Assembly (NCBI RefSeq): GCF_900108475.1
Contig: NZ_FNWO01000009.1
Span: forward strand, 62,001-126,000
Source of the DNA: Magnetospirillum fulvum
GTDB taxonomy: Bacteria; Pseudomonadota; Alphaproteobacteria; Rhodospirillales; Magnetospirillaceae
DNA: 64,000 nucleotides
Direction of reading: 5' to 3'
Under the pieces are notes generated by a model. That model did no database searches and was not told the origin of the DNA. It saw nothing but the letters and a program-made list of their open reading frames with translations. The position numbers and the translations under genes were made by a program. Numbering within the stretch: position 1 is the first letter of the stretch; each line of letters starts with the position of its first letter. Below, one piece after another: positions 44,844 through 55,501 of the stretch.

Positions 44844-45010
44844 CGCGGAGCCATCCTAAAACCAAAGGTCGAGCCGTTAATCATAGAGGTCTGGCCCCGT
44901 CGCCCGCAACACTGCGCTGCACCAACGGTGCTGGGCCACCCACGGCTTGCATCCGGCGAATTTTGCCCCAAATTGTTCGAGCCCCTGCAACGAGCCGATG
45001 GTCCGTCATC

Positions 45011-45895
45011 ATGAATTATGCCCGCACCGCCCTTCTACTTGCCGCTTTGACCGCCTTTGTCCTTGTCCTCGGCTGGATGCTGGGGGGCAAGACCGGTCTG
45101 GTGATCGCCCTGCTCGCCGCCGCCGGAATGAACCTGTACGCCTATTGGAATTCCGACAAGATGGTGCTGTCGATGTATTCGGCCCAGCCGGTCGATCGCT
45201 CGACCGCGCCGCTGCTGGTCGGCATCGTCGAACGTCTGACCGCCCGCGCCGGGATGCCGATGCCGGCGGTCTATGTGATCGACCAGCCCCAGCCCAACGC
45301 CTTTGCCACCGGACGCGACCCCGAACACGCCTCGGTCGCCGCCACCACCGGCCTGTTGGCGATGCTGTCGCCCGAGGAACTGGAAGGGGTGATGGCCCAC
45401 GAACTCGCCCATGTCCGCAATCGCGACACCCTGATCATGACCGTTACCGCCACCCTGGCCGGGGCGATCGGGATGCTGGCCAATTTCGGGATGTTCTTCG
45501 GCGGTAATCGCGAAGAGAGCGAGGAGGGCGGCGGCGCGCTCGGCACCGTCGGCACCATTCTGATGGCGATCCTGGCCCCGCTGGTGGCGATGCTGGTCCA
45601 GATGGCGATCTCGCGCACCCGTGAATATGAAGCCGACGCCGCCGGGGCCGCGATGTGCGGCAATCCGCTGGCGCTGGCCTCGGCGCTGGCCCGGCTGGAG
45701 CAAAGCGCGGGCGCGGTCCCCAATGCGGTCGCCGAAGGTCATCCCGCCACCGCCCATCTGTTCATCGTCAATCCGCTGACCGGGTCGGGGCTGGCCCAAA
45801 TGTTCTCGACCCATCCGGCAATGGCCAGCCGGATCGAGCGTTTGCAGGCGCTGGCGGGGCTCGCCGCCGCTCCGGCGCGCGGCCCCTGGGGCTGA
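45011..45895 (+). CDS. htpX: Membrane zinc metalloprotease HtpX
   Basis: 294 residues. Two N-terminal helices (about 8-40), the zinc motif HELAH (His130, Glu131, His134), two further helices (about 140-205) and the third ligand region [13 protein letters not shown] are diagnostic. It degrades damaged membrane proteins in cooperation with FtsH. ATG 45011 is the first family-like start; the frame is open to 44963. The ribosome-binding site is weak. Confidence 0.95.
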   Translation: MNYARTALLLAALTAFVLVLGWMLGGKTGLVIALLAAAGMNLYAYWNSDKMVLSMYSAQPVDRSTAPLLVGIVERLTARAGMPMPAVYVIDQPQPNAFATGRDPEHASVAATTGLLAMLSPEELEGVMAHELAHVRNRDTLIMTVTATLAGAIGMLANFGMFFGGNREESEEGGGALGTVGTILMAILAPLVAMLVQMAISRTREYEADAAGAAMCGNPLALASALARLEQSAGAVPNAVAEGHPATAHLFIVNPLTGSGLAQMFSTHPAMASRIERLQALAGLAAAPARGPWG

Positions 45896-45923
45896 CCTTA
45901 CGCCGTCCGCCGCGGGGCCATCG

Positions 45924-46538
45924 TCAATTGTCGGTGGCCTTGCGTCGGGCGGCTTCCCAATCGCGGGGCAGGATCACATCGCTGGCCCACAGCCCCCGTT
46001 TGGCATTGATCGCCTGAAGCTGCGGTTCCTCATACGGCCCGTCCTTGGCGGTGCGGGCAACCCCGGCCAGGATCAGCAGACGGCCCAGATCGCCGTCGAT
46101 GGTGCGGCAGCGCCCCCATAATTGCCCGCCCGCGACATCGACGATATCGCAGGCGAGTCCGCCCCGGACCAGATCGGCCATTTTTTTGCGGGCGGGGCGG
46201 GCGCAATCGAACTCTTCGCGGCTGGCCCGACTGCCGCACAGATCCTTGCGCCCCGGCACGGTGATTCCGACCAGTTCGATCGACAGGCCGTGGAGCTGGA
46301 CCGAGCCTGCGTCGAATCCCTCAGCCCGGCCCCAGACGCAGGCCGCGCCCTCGCCATCCTCGGCGCAGCGGGGAAGCGGCGGCGGAGCCGGGGCGGGCAG
46401 GGCGGCGGCAGGGGGAGGTGGCGGTGCCGATGGCGCCGCAGACGCCCCTAGAGTCTGAGCCGAGGCGGGTGGCGGAGGCGCGGCCCAAACCGGAGCGGTC
46501 AGCAGGGCGGAGAGGAGGAGGGCAAGAGAGACACGCAT
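45924..46538 (-). CDS. Secreted SNase-like protein lacking catalytic residues
   Basis: 204 residues from ATG 46538, with a signal peptide (1-20, ending PVWAA) and a Pro/Ala-rich linker of about 45 residues. The remaining domain follows the thermonuclease fold ([52 protein letters not shown]), but the Asp-Gly-Asp-Thr and catalytic Arg positions of active nucleases are not kept. It is probably a periplasmic OB-fold binding protein. Four cysteines in the domain may pair. Confidence 0.7.
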   Translation of the reverse strand: MRVSLALLLSALLTAPVWAAPPPPASAQTLGASAAPSAPPPPPAAALPAPAPPPLPRCAEDGEGAACVWGRAEGFDAGSVQLHGLSIELVGITVPGRKDLCGSRASREEFDCARPARKKMADLVRGGLACDIVDVAGGQLWGRCRTIDGDLGRLLILAGVARTAKDGPYEEPQLQAINAKRGLWASDVILPRDWEAARRKATDN

Positions 46539-46664
46539 GACGCGAGCATAGCACGGACGGTTGGGGGACGCCAAATCCTGGACAGGGCCGAGGGGCGCGG
46601 GGTAAAAAGACCGGCTTTATTCCGGCCCGGCCGTTCGCCACCGCCCCTTTTGTTCAGGACCGCC

Positions 46665-49307
46665 ATGCAGACCGCCAACGACATCCGCTCTACTTTCCTC
46701 GGTTTCTTTGAGAAGAACGGCCACGCGGTCGTGCCGTCGAGCCCGCTGGTCCCGCGCAACGACCCCACCTTGATGTTCACCAATGCGGGGATGGTGCAGT
46801 TCAAGAACGTCTTCACCGGGGCCGAGAAACGCGATTACGTCCGCGCCACCACCGCGCAGAAATGCGTTCGCGCCGGGGGCAAGCACAACGATCTCGACAA
46901 TGTCGGCTATACCGCCCGGCACCACACTTTCTTCGAGATGCTGGGCAATTTCTCGTTCGGCGATTACTTCAAGGACCACGCGATCGAGCTGGCCTGGACC
47001 CTGATCACCAAGGAATTCGGCATCCCCGCCGACCGGCTGCTGGTCACCGTCTATCACGATGACGACGAAGCGTTCGGCCATTGGAAAAAGATCGCCGGTC
47101 TGCCGGATTCCCGCATCATCCGCATTCCCACCTCGGACAATTTCTGGGCGATGGGCGATACCGGCCCGTGCGGTCCCTGTTCGGAAATCTTCTACGATCA
47201 CGGCGACCACATCGCCGGTGGCCCGCCCGGCAGCCCCGACCAGGACGGCGACCGCTTTATCGAGATCTGGAATCTGGTGTTCATGCAGTACGAGCAGGTC
47301 GATAAGGCGACCCGCATCGCGCTGCCCAAGCCCAGCATCGACACCGGCATGGGGCTGGAACGTCTCGCCGCTTTGCTTCAGGGCAAGCACGACAATTACG
47401 ACGTCGATCTGCTCCGCTCGCTGATCGAGGCCTCGGCCGATGCGTCGAACACCGATCCCGACGGTCCGTTCCGGGTGTCGCACCGGGTCGTTGCCGACCA
47501 TCTCCGCTCGTCGGCCTTCCTGATCGCCGACGGGGTGCTGCCCTCGAACGAAGGGCGCGGCTATGTCCTGCGCCGGATCATGCGCCGGGCGATGCGCCAT
47601 GCCCACCTGATGGGCGCGACCGAGCCGATGCTGTGGAAGCTGGTGCCCGCGCTGACCCGTCAGATGGGCGCGGCCTATCCCGAACTGGTGCGCGCCAACG
47701 CCCTGGTGACCGAGACGCTGCGGCTGGAGGAAACCCGCTTCAAGACCACCCTCGACAAGGGGTTGAAGCTGCTGGAAGAAGAAACCCAGCGGCTGGGCGC
47801 CAGCACCGAACTGGCGGGCGAAGTCGCCTTCAAGCTCTATGACACCTATGGTTTCCCGCTCGATCTGACCCAGGACGCGCTGAAGGCGAAGGGGATCGGC
47901 GTCGATACCGACGGCTTCGCGGTGGCGATGGAGCGTCAGCGCGCCGAAGCCCGCAAGGCGTGGGCCGGGTCGGGCGAGGCGGCGACCGAATCCTTGTGGT
48001 TCGAACTGCGCGAAAAGGTGGGCGCCAGCGAATTCCTTGGCTACGAGTCCGAACAGGCCGAGGGCCAGATCGTCGCCCTCGTCGTCGATGGCCAGTCGGT
48101 CGAGACCGCGCCGGTCGGGGCCAGCGTCGCGGTGATCGCCAACCAGACTCCGTTCTATGGCGAATCCGGCGGTCAGGCCGGGGATAGCGGCACCATCACC
48201 CTGGCCGGGTCAAAGGCGACGATTGCCGTCACCGACACCCAGAAGAAGCTGGGCGATCTGATCGTTCATTTCGGCATTGTCGCGGGCGCTCCGGTCGCGG
48301 TTGGGACCGATGGGGCTTTCGCGATCGACAGCGACCGTCGTGCCGCGACCAAGGGCCACCATTCCGCCACCCACCTGCTCCACGCCGCGTTGCGCGATGC
48401 CTTGGGCGATCACGTTACCCAGAAGGGCAGTCAGGTCGGACCCGACCGGCTTCGCTTTGACTTCGCCCACAACAAGGCGCTGTCGGTCGAGGAAATCCGC
48501 GCCGTCGAAGATACGGTCAACCGCCAGATTCGCGGCAATGCGCCGGTCACCACCACCCTGATGGGCCAGGACGAGGCGATCAAGGCCGGGGCGATGGCCC
48601 TGTTCGGCGAGAAATACGGCGACGAAGTCCGCGTCGTCGCGATGGGCGGGGCGGATAGCGGCCCGGCCTATTCGGTCGAATTGTGCGGCGGCACCCACGT
48701 CCGCCGTACCGGCGATATCGGCGGCTTCAAGCTGGTGGGCGAAAGCGCCGTTGCCGCCGGGGTGCGCCGGATCGAGGCGGTGACCGGCCCGGCCTTCCTC
48801 GCCTGGGCTCAGGCGCAGGAGGAACTGCTCCACCGTGCCGCCGATGTGCTGCGCGTCGCCCCCGCCGCTTTGCCGACCCGGATTGCCAGCCTGATTGAGG
48901 AGCGCCGCAAGCTCGAACGCGATCTGGCCGATGTCCGCAAGCAGCTTGCCACCGGCGGCAGCCAGGGGGCGGCGACCAGCTCGATCGGGGGCATCACCTA
49001 TGCCGGTCGCGTCTTGGACGGCGTTCCCGCCAAGGATCTGAAGGGGATGGCCGACGAGATCAAGAAGCAGATCGGATCGGGCGTGGTGGCTCTGGCCTCG
49101 GCCGCCGACGGCAAGGCCTCGCTGGTGGTCGCGGTCACCGATGACCTGACCGCCCGCTTCAGCGCCGTCGATCTGGTTCGCGTCGGCTCGGAAGCGCTGG
49201 GCGGCAAGGGCGGCGGTGGCCGTGCCGACATGGCCCAGGCGGGCGGACCCGATGGCGACAAGGCCAAGGCGGCAATCGACGCGATCGCGACGGTTCTGGC
49301 GGGTTAG
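46665..49307 (+). CDS. alaS: Alanyl-tRNA synthetase
   Basis: 880 residues, the usual length. Class II motifs are present at the N-terminus ([35 protein letters not shown]). The editing domain has HHSATHLLH and the C-terminal half of its zinc site CGGTH (near 682). A glycine-rich C-Ala domain ([18 protein letters not shown]) completes it. ATG 46665 follows AGGA by 5 nt; the frame is open to a TTG at 46650. It charges tRNA-Ala and clears mischarged Ser and Gly. Confidence 0.98.
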   Translation: MQTANDIRSTFLGFFEKNGHAVVPSSPLVPRNDPTLMFTNAGMVQFKNVFTGAEKRDYVRATTAQKCVRAGGKHNDLDNVGYTARHHTFFEMLGNFSFGDYFKDHAIELAWTLITKEFGIPADRLLVTVYHDDDEAFGHWKKIAGLPDSRIIRIPTSDNFWAMGDTGPCGPCSEIFYDHGDHIAGGPPGSPDQDGDRFIEIWNLVFMQYEQVDKATRIALPKPSIDTGMGLERLAALLQGKHDNYDVDLLRSLIEASADASNTDPDGPFRVSHRVVADHLRSSAFLIADGVLPSNEGRGYVLRRIMRRAMRHAHLMGATEPMLWKLVPALTRQMGAAYPELVRANALVTETLRLEETRFKTTLDKGLKLLEEETQRLGASTELAGEVAFKLYDTYGFPLDLTQDALKAKGIGVDTDGFAVAMERQRAEARKAWAGSGEAATESLWFELREKVGASEFLGYESEQAEGQIVALVVDGQSVETAPVGASVAVIANQTPFYGESGGQAGDSGTITLAGSKATIAVTDTQKKLGDLIVHFGIVAGAPVAVGTDGAFAIDSDRRAATKGHHSATHLLHAALRDALGDHVTQKGSQVGPDRLRFDFAHNKALSVEEIRAVEDTVNRQIRGNAPVTTTLMGQDEAIKAGAMALFGEKYGDEVRVVAMGGADSGPAYSVELCGGTHVRRTGDIGGFKLVGESAVAAGVRRIEAVTGPAFLAWAQAQEELLHRAADVLRVAPAALPTRIASLIEERRKLERDLADVRKQLATGGSQGAATSSIGGITYAGRVLDGVPAKDLKGMADEIKKQIGSGVVALASAADGKASLVVAVTDDLTARFSAVDLVRVGSEALGGKGGGGRADMAQAGGPDGDKAKAAIDAIATVLAG

Positions 49308-49316
49308 GGACGGGAC

Positions 49317-49355
49317 AAGACCGGCGACCGGGTCGTCTCCCGGTTCGCCGGTCTT
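49317..49355 (+). terminator. GC-rich hairpin after alaS
   Basis: A 16-bp stem with one bulged base (AAGACCGGCGACCGGG against CCCGGTTCGCCGGTCTT) and a 6-nt loop, 9 bp after the alaS stop. No T-run follows, so it may need Rho or act as an RNA stabiliser. Confidence 0.5.
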
Positions 49356-49372
49356 GCCGGTATAAAGACCGT

Positions 49373-49391
49373 GATGCGGGAGGCCCGCATC
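49373..49391 (-). terminator. Short hairpin before the converging stop
   Basis: A perfect 8-bp stem (GATGCGGG / CCCGCATC) with a 3-nt loop, 7 bp downstream of the stop of the minus-strand response-regulator gene. No T-run. Confidence 0.35.
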
Positions 49392-49398
49392 ATCGTCG

Positions 49399-51258
49399 TT
49401 AATCGGCGGCGGTAACGCTGTTGCGGCCGCAATCTTTCGAGCGGTAGAGGGCGGCATCGGCCCGGGCCAGGGTCGCGTCGATGCTTCCATCGCCTTCGCC
49501 GCGGGCGGCACAGCCGAAGCTGGCGGTGAAGCGCAGGCTGCCGCCATAGGGAAGCGACACTTCCAGCGCCTCGATCGCGGCACGGATTCGCTCGGCGACG
49601 GAGAGGGATTCGGCGGCCGGGGTTTCGGGCAGGATCACCGCGAATTCCTCGCCGCCCAGCCGTCCGACCAGATCGCAGCCCCGCAGGCAGGATTGCAGCG
49701 TGTCGGCAAAGTCGCGGATCACCCGGTCGCCGACTTGATGGCCGTAGGTGTCGTTGATTTTCTTGAAGAAATCAATGTCGGCCATGATCACCGTCAATGG
49801 GTGGCCATAGCGGCGCGAGCGTTCGAATTCCAGGGCCGCCGTTTCCAGGAAATGGCGGCGGTTGGCAACCGAGGTCAGGTGGTCGGTGGTGGCGAACTGG
49901 CGTAATTCGCGCTCCATTTCCTTGCGCTGGCTGATGTCGTAGAGCCAGATCAAGGCGCAATCGTGACCGCTGACCTCCAGCCGCCGGGCCGAGAGCAGCC
50001 CCCAGAAATGGCCGCCTTGCGCCCGGTTGAGGCTGACCTCCAGGTCGCCGATCACCCCGTCCTCTCCGGCCAGGGCGGCCCCGACCCGGCTGCGGTCGGC
50101 GGGATCGGCGAACAATCCGCCCAGGGTGATGTCGCCGGTCTGGCCCGCCGTTAGGCCGAGCAGGTCGAAAAAGCGCGAATTGGCGAAGATCGGCTGGTCG
50201 TCCTCCAGCTTCAGGATCGCCACCGCGATCGGGCTGGCTTCCATGATGGTGAGCAGCCGGGCCTCGCGGTCGTGAAGGTCGCGGGTGCGCTCGATCACCC
50301 GCCGCTCCAGCACTTCGTTGTTCTGGACGATCCGGTCGATCATTTCCAGATTGTCGAAGCCGACCGAAATGTTGGTGCCGAACACTTCGAGCAGCGAGCG
50401 GTCGAGGTCTTCGAGCGGACGGTCGGCCTCGACATAGATCGCGACGTCGCGGAAGTTCGGCGTGCGCAGGTACAAGATGGTGTAATTCTCGGCGATCAGG
50501 GTCTCGCGCCGGGCCAGAACCAGACGGATCCGGTTGATCACCTCGGGATCGACCGTGTCGGGCGGGGCCGACAGCAGCGGCTCGAACTTGCCCGAGGCGG
50601 CGATGATGGTGAGGTCGGTGCTCTCGCACGGCTCGGCCTGGGTGCACAAGATGCCGCAGCCGGTGGTGCCGAGCAGGCCGCTCAACTGGGTCAGCACCCC
50701 GCTGGCGAACATCCGCATCGAGCGGCTTTGCATCAGCGAGGCCGAGGCGTCGATGATCTTGCGCAGCCCCTGACGCCCGGATTCCAGCGCGATCAAATCC
50801 TGATAGCCGCGCAGCGCGGTGATCACCGTAGTGTACAGCTTTTGCTGGGTCAGCTCGGTCTTGGCTTTGTAATCGTTGATGTCGTAACGCAGGATCACGT
50901 CCTGCTCGGGGGCCTGGCCGGGCTGGCCGGTCCGCAGCACGATCCGGACCTTGGTGTTGCCGACCTCGCCCCGGACATGCTCGACAAAGCGCAGCCCGGC
51001 ATCGTCGGTCTCCATCACCACGTCGAGCAGGATCAGCGACACGTCGGGATTTTGCGCCAGCACCGCCTGGGCCTCGATGCCGGAATAAGCGTGGATGAAC
51101 TCGATCGGGCGGCCCAGAAAGGTCAGGCTGCGGAGTGCCAGTTCGGTGATCGAATGCACTTCGGCATCATCATCGACGATCAGCACTTTCCAGCCCTGGC
51201 GATTGGCGGCGCTGTCGTCGCGTCGGGATTTCTTGTCGGCGAAAACCAGCTTGGCCAT
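49399..51258 (-). CDS. Response regulator diguanylate cyclase (REC-DUF3369-PAS-GGDEF)
   Basis: 619 residues. A receiver domain (about 22-150, VLIVDDDAEVH and LILLDVVMETDD), a DUF3369 region (about 160-320), a PAS domain (about 335-450) and a GGDEF domain with GGEEF and an inhibitory RxxD (RGCD) five residues before it. It should make cyclic-di-GMP when phosphorylated. The 18-nt gap to the upstream kinase gene, in the same direction, suggests that the kinase encoded at 51277 phosphorylates it. Confidence 0.93.
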   Translation of the reverse strand: MAKLVFADKKSRRDDSAANRQGWKVLIVDDDAEVHSITELALRSLTFLGRPIEFIHAYSGIEAQAVLAQNPDVSLILLDVVMETDDAGLRFVEHVRGEVGNTKVRIVLRTGQPGQAPEQDVILRYDINDYKAKTELTQQKLYTTVITALRGYQDLIALESGRQGLRKIIDASASLMQSRSMRMFASGVLTQLSGLLGTTGCGILCTQAEPCESTDLTIIAASGKFEPLLSAPPDTVDPEVINRIRLVLARRETLIAENYTILYLRTPNFRDVAIYVEADRPLEDLDRSLLEVFGTNISVGFDNLEMIDRIVQNNEVLERRVIERTRDLHDREARLLTIMEASPIAVAILKLEDDQPIFANSRFFDLLGLTAGQTGDITLGGLFADPADRSRVGAALAGEDGVIGDLEVSLNRAQGGHFWGLLSARRLEVSGHDCALIWLYDISQRKEMERELRQFATTDHLTSVANRRHFLETAALEFERSRRYGHPLTVIMADIDFFKKINDTYGHQVGDRVIRDFADTLQSCLRGCDLVGRLGGEEFAVILPETPAAESLSVAERIRAAIEALEVSLPYGGSLRFTASFGCAARGEGDGSIDATLARADAALYRSKDCGRNSVTAAD

Positions 51259-51276
51259 AGTAGCAAGGGCCCCCCT

Positions 51277-53556
51277 TTAGGCCACGTCGCGGACGCCGAT
51301 CTTTTCGGCGATGCGGGGAAACACGATGGAAAAGGTGGTGCCGACCCCCTCGGCGCTATCGACCTCGATCCCACCCTTCAGTGTTCCGGTCACGATGTTG
51401 TAAACGATATGCAGCCCCAGTCCAGACCCGCCTGCGGTGCGCCGGGTGGTGAAGAACGGGTCGAAGATCCGGCCAAGGTTGGCCGAGGGAATCCCCTTGC
51501 CGTCGTCGCCGACCCGGACCCGGACCGAGGCAGCGTCCGGTTGGTCGGCGGTGATGGTAATCTTGCCGTGCCGTCCCCCCTCGAAGCCGTGATTGATCGC
51601 GTTCAACACCAGATTGGTCAGCACCTGGGACAGTCCGCCGGGGAAGCCGTCGATCTCAAGGCCCGAAGGGCACTCGACCCCGATTTCGATGCCGCTTTTG
51701 CGCAGGGCCGGATGCAGGCTGGTCAGCACTTCGTCGATATAGTCGGCCAGATCGAAGCAGCGGCGCTCGTCGCTGACCTGATCGACCGCGACCTGCTTGA
51801 AGCTCTGGATCAGCGAGGCGGCCCGCTCCATGTTCGACATCAGCAATCGGGTGCTGCGATTGGCGATATCGAGATACTCTTCGAAATCGCTCTGGCTCAT
51901 GTCGTCGCTTTGGTAGAGCTTGCGGATGCGGTCGGTCTCGACCGCCAGGGTCGAGGCCCCGGTCAGGCCGATCCCGACCGGAGTGTTGATCTCGTGGGCG
52001 ACACCGGCGACCAGCCCGCCCAGCGACGCCATCTTCTCGGCCTGGATCAGATTGTGCTGGGCCTCGCGCAGATCCTGGAGCGCCTTTTCCGCTCCGGTCT
52101 TGGCGTGGCGGAGTTCCTCCTCCATCCGGCGGCGCTCGTTGATCGGGGTCACGATCACCAGCACCGCATCCTGGTTCTGGAACACCAGATGGCGGGCCGA
52201 CATCAGCGCCCAGAACGGGGTGCCGTCCAATCCGTGGCACTCGGCCTCGAATTCGTTGACCTCGCCATGGTCGCCCAAGGCGGTAATCAGCCGTTCCAAC
52301 TCGACCCGGGGCAGCCACGACCCGGTTCCCTCGCTGCCCAGCAGGGCTTCGGCCGGTTCGTTGGCGTGGATCACGGCAAGATCGGACAGCCGCACCACCA
52401 GCAGAGGCGTGGAAATCGCCGCGATCAACTCGCGTTGCGCCTCGGCGGCGCGGGCCTGGGCCGCCATTTCCTGTCGTCTGGCACCTTCGGTCTGCAACCG
52501 CTCCAGCATCGTGTTGAAGGCGATCACCAGCCGCCCGATCTCGTCGCCGCTGTCCCAGCGGGCGCGCAGCGAATAATCGTTGTTGATGCGGACCTGATCG
52601 GCGACCTGGGCCAGGTCGGCGATCGGCTTGGCGATCCGCCGGGCCACCATCAGAACCAGAGTCAGGATCACCGACAGCAAGATTCCGGCCAGGGCGAAAT
52701 GCTCGTACATCCGCAGGAAGAAACCGTCGATCCGAAGCCCGATCAGCCGGTTCAATTCGGTCGAGGCGGCGGTCCACGAACTTTTGGCTTCGGCCAGGGT
52801 GTCGTTGACCGCGCCGGTCAACTGGCTCCGCTCCTGGGCGGACAATCCATCGACGATCACTTCCGGGGCCATCGCCGCGTTGAGCCGGATCAGCGCCGCC
52901 GACAGCGGGGCAAAGCGGTCGGACAGCGCCAGCTTTAGCGACCCGTCGTGATTGCCGCGAATGCCAGCGGCGAGATCGTCCTCGATCCCTTTCGATATTG
53001 CCGACAATTGTCCTTGAAGCACCGCCAGCGTCGCGTGACCGCCCATTTCGGACCCGGTCGAGACGGTGGATTCATGGCGCAGCCGCGACAGGGTCTCGAC
53101 CAGATCGGGGAAGCGGAGCACCACCAGCGACATCGTGTAATAGCTGTCGAGATCGGGATCGAGGATCAGATTCGACATGTCGCCGATCCGGGCGATCACT
53201 CGGTGCAGGGCGGCGATCGCAGGGGCGGCCCCGCCGCCATGGTCAAGAGAGCGAAGCGGATCGACCGCCGCTTCGACCAGCCCCGCCGTCTCCATTCCGG
53301 CCCCCAGCCGGGTTTCGGCCTCGCGCAGGTCGCGCACCCGCTCCTCGATCAGCCCGGGCGGTCGCTCGGACGCGAGGGCGGCGAACAGGGTTTCGCGGGC
53401 GCTGGCGATATAATCGATCCCGACCAGTTCGCGGCGAGCGAAATTGATCGACAGAAATTTCTCTTCGGCCAGACTGAAGCCAAGGAATATCACTGCGATC
53501 ATATCAAGGGCGTAGATCAGCAAAAGCTTGTGGGAAACCTTAATGCGGGACAGCAT
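51277..53556 (-). CDS. HAMP-PAS sensor histidine kinase
   Basis: 759 residues. Membrane helices at about 8-30 and 288-308 flank a long helical periplasmic sensor. HAMP (about 310-365), PAS (about 385-490), a HisKA-like domain with His521 in GVAHEINTPVG, and a HATPase (N box NLVLNAINHG, G boxes GDDGKGI and GGSGLGLHIV) follow. ATG 53556 is chosen because the membrane helix begins here; the frame is open to 53598. Likely partner of the downstream cyclase regulator. Confidence 0.9.
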   Translation of the reverse strand: MLSRIKVSHKLLLIYALDMIAVIFLGFSLAEEKFLSINFARRELVGIDYIASARETLFAALASERPPGLIEERVRDLREAETRLGAGMETAGLVEAAVDPLRSLDHGGGAAPAIAALHRVIARIGDMSNLILDPDLDSYYTMSLVVLRFPDLVETLSRLRHESTVSTGSEMGGHATLAVLQGQLSAISKGIEDDLAAGIRGNHDGSLKLALSDRFAPLSAALIRLNAAMAPEVIVDGLSAQERSQLTGAVNDTLAEAKSSWTAASTELNRLIGLRIDGFFLRMYEHFALAGILLSVILTLVLMVARRIAKPIADLAQVADQVRINNDYSLRARWDSGDEIGRLVIAFNTMLERLQTEGARRQEMAAQARAAEAQRELIAAISTPLLVVRLSDLAVIHANEPAEALLGSEGTGSWLPRVELERLITALGDHGEVNEFEAECHGLDGTPFWALMSARHLVFQNQDAVLVIVTPINERRRMEEELRHAKTGAEKALQDLREAQHNLIQAEKMASLGGLVAGVAHEINTPVGIGLTGASTLAVETDRIRKLYQSDDMSQSDFEEYLDIANRSTRLLMSNMERAASLIQSFKQVAVDQVSDERRCFDLADYIDEVLTSLHPALRKSGIEIGVECPSGLEIDGFPGGLSQVLTNLVLNAINHGFEGGRHGKITITADQPDAASVRVRVGDDGKGIPSANLGRIFDPFFTTRRTAGGSGLGLHIVYNIVTGTLKGGIEVDSAEGVGTTFSIVFPRIAEKIGVRDVA

Positions 53557-53684
53557 GGGTCGGTGGCTCCACCTCGGTCGCGATATCGACGGACGCAAGG
53601 ATCACGCCACTTCCCTGCGGGTAGATTCCGCTGGATCGCTCACCCTTTTGCCTTCTCTTTAAGCAGGCCTCTGCTCCTCTGCCT

Positions 53685-54536
53685 TCATCGGCGGCAGAGG
53701 GACGGGGCGAGCCGCCGTTGCAAGCCCTCGCCCAGCAGGTTAAAGGCCAAAACGGTGATGAAGATCGCCGCACCGGGCCAGATCGCCATCGCCGGGGCGG
53801 TCCAGACCACGTCCATCGCTCCGGTCAGCATGTTGCCCCACGAGGCCAGCGGCGGACGCAGCCCCAGGCCCAGGAACGACAGCGCGCTTTCGATCAAGAT
53901 GACATGGCCGACCGAAAGCGTCGCGGCGACCACCACCGGCGAGGCGACGTCGGGCAGGATGTGGCGGACCATCACCCGCATCGGCCCGGCTCCCAACGCT
54001 TCGGCGGCGCGGACATGGTCGCGGGCGCGAACCGACAGGGTCGATCCCCGCACCAGCCGGGCCACTCCGGTCCAACTGACGCAGGCGACGATTATGGCCA
54101 GCCGCGCCACCGCGACCGGTTCCGAGGCGGCAAGGTCGGGCGGGATTCCCAACCGGACCGGGTCGGCGGCGGCCAGGACGATCAGCAGCGGCAAGAGCGG
54201 CAGCGCCATCACCCCGTCGGTCAGGCGCATCAGCGCGGAATCGATCCGTCCGCCGACATAGCCCGCCAGCAGCCCGATCGCGGTGCCGAACAAAGCCGCC
54301 AAGGTCGCGGTCAGCGCCGCCACTGCCAACGATACCCGGCCGCCTTGAACCAGCCGGGCCAGGACGTCGCGGCCCAATTCGTCGGTGCCGAGCAGATGGT
54401 CGGCCGAGGGCGGCCCCAGCCGGACGGCGAGGTCCATCGCCTCGGGATCGGGCAGCAGCAGCGGCCCGGCCAGCGTCGCGGCGGTCAGCAGTAGCAGCAG
54501 GGCCGCGCCCGCCAGCAGGGACAGCGGGGCCTTCAT
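53685..54536 (-). CDS. Peptide ABC transporter permease, OppC/DppC type
   Basis: 283 residues, an N-terminal helix, GTDELGRDVLARLVQGGRVSL, five or six membrane helices and the EAA-loop AEALGAGPMRVMVRHILPD. It forms the second channel half of a peptide/nickel-type importer. ATG 54536 overlaps the OppB-type stop (ATGA). No ATPase genes are seen downstream, so the ATPase is encoded elsewhere or is shared. Confidence 0.93.
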   Translation of the reverse strand: MKAPLSLLAGAALLLLLTAATLAGPLLLPDPEAMDLAVRLGPPSADHLLGTDELGRDVLARLVQGGRVSLAVAALTATLAALFGTAIGLLAGYVGGRIDSALMRLTDGVMALPLLPLLIVLAAADPVRLGIPPDLAASEPVAVARLAIIVACVSWTGVARLVRGSTLSVRARDHVRAAEALGAGPMRVMVRHILPDVASPVVVAATLSVGHVILIESALSFLGLGLRPPLASWGNMLTGAMDVVWTAPAMAIWPGAAIFITVLAFNLLGEGLQRRLAPSLCRR

Positions 54537-55501
54537 CGTCCCCGCACCCGAGGGTCGAGCTGCCAATAAGCGAGATCGGCCAGGACCGAGCCGACCAGGG
54601 TCATCGCCGTCGCCAGCAGCAAGCCCGACAAAGCCAGATTGAAATCGTTGCCCATCACCGAGGCATAGATCAGCCGTCCCATTCCCGGCCAGGCGAACAC
54701 CGTTTCGGTCACCAGCGCGCCGGAAAACAGCCCACCGATCTCGAGGGCGACGATGGTGACGACCGGCAGCAGGGCGTTGCGGAGTTGGTGGCGCAGCAGG
54801 ACGCGGACGGGGGAACAGCCCTTGGCGCGGGCGGTGCGGATGTAATCGCGGCCGGATTCGACGATCATCGCCGCCCGCATGTGGCGGGCGAATTGCCCCA
54901 GACCGGCCAGGGCCAGGGTGGAGACCGGCAAGGCGAGGTGGGCAAGGCGGTCGCCCAGGCTGTCCGGGCCGCCGATCGTGTTTAGTCCCCCGGCGGGCAG
55001 CCAGCCCAGGCTGACGGAGAACAGGACGATCAGCATCAGGCCAAGCCAGAACACCGGCACCGACACCGAGGCGAAGGCGAGCAGATTGACCAGGATGTCG
55101 GCGGCCGAACCGGGCTTTCTTGCCGCCCACAGTCCGAGCGGGATCGCGATCGCCAGCGACAGGGTCAGCGCCGAGACCATCAAGAGGGCGGTGTTGGCGA
55201 TCGCGGGAAGCATCGCCGCCGCGACCGGCAGGGCATAGAGGCGGGAATAGCCGAACTCGCCCTGAAGGGCCTGGGTCAGCCAGCCCAGCCAGCGCTCGAT
55301 CCAAGGGCGGTCGAGGCCGTACAGCGCCTTGAGGCGGAGCGCGTCGGCGGCGGTCAGGCGGGGGTCTCCGGCGATCATCAAATCGATCGGATCGCCCGGC
55401 ATCAGCCCCATCAGGCCATAGACGACGAACGACATCGCCAGCAGAACGAGAGCGGACTGGCCCAGCCGCGAAACGACCGGACGGATCAGTCCCAGCGCCA
55501 T
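54533..55501 (-). CDS. Peptide ABC transporter permease, OppB/DppB type
   Basis: 322 residues. Signature stretches MPGDPIDLM near the N-terminus, FGYSR, and the EAA loop TARAKGCSPVRVLLRHQLRN, with six membrane helices. Start ATG 55501 overlaps the end of the binding-protein gene by 16 nt. It is the first permease of the operon; the longer open frame to 55921 lies inside the binding-protein gene and is not translated from there. Confidence 0.93.
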   Translation of the reverse strand: MALGLIRPVVSRLGQSALVLLAMSFVVYGLMGLMPGDPIDLMIAGDPRLTAADALRLKALYGLDRPWIERWLGWLTQALQGEFGYSRLYALPVAAAMLPAIANTALLMVSALTLSLAIAIPLGLWAARKPGSAADILVNLLAFASVSVPVFWLGLMLIVLFSVSLGWLPAGGLNTIGGPDSLGDRLAHLALPVSTLALAGLGQFARHMRAAMIVESGRDYIRTARAKGCSPVRVLLRHQLRNALLPVVTIVALEIGGLFSGALVTETVFAWPGMGRLIYASVMGNDFNLALSGLLLATAMTLVGSVLADLAYWQLDPRVRGR

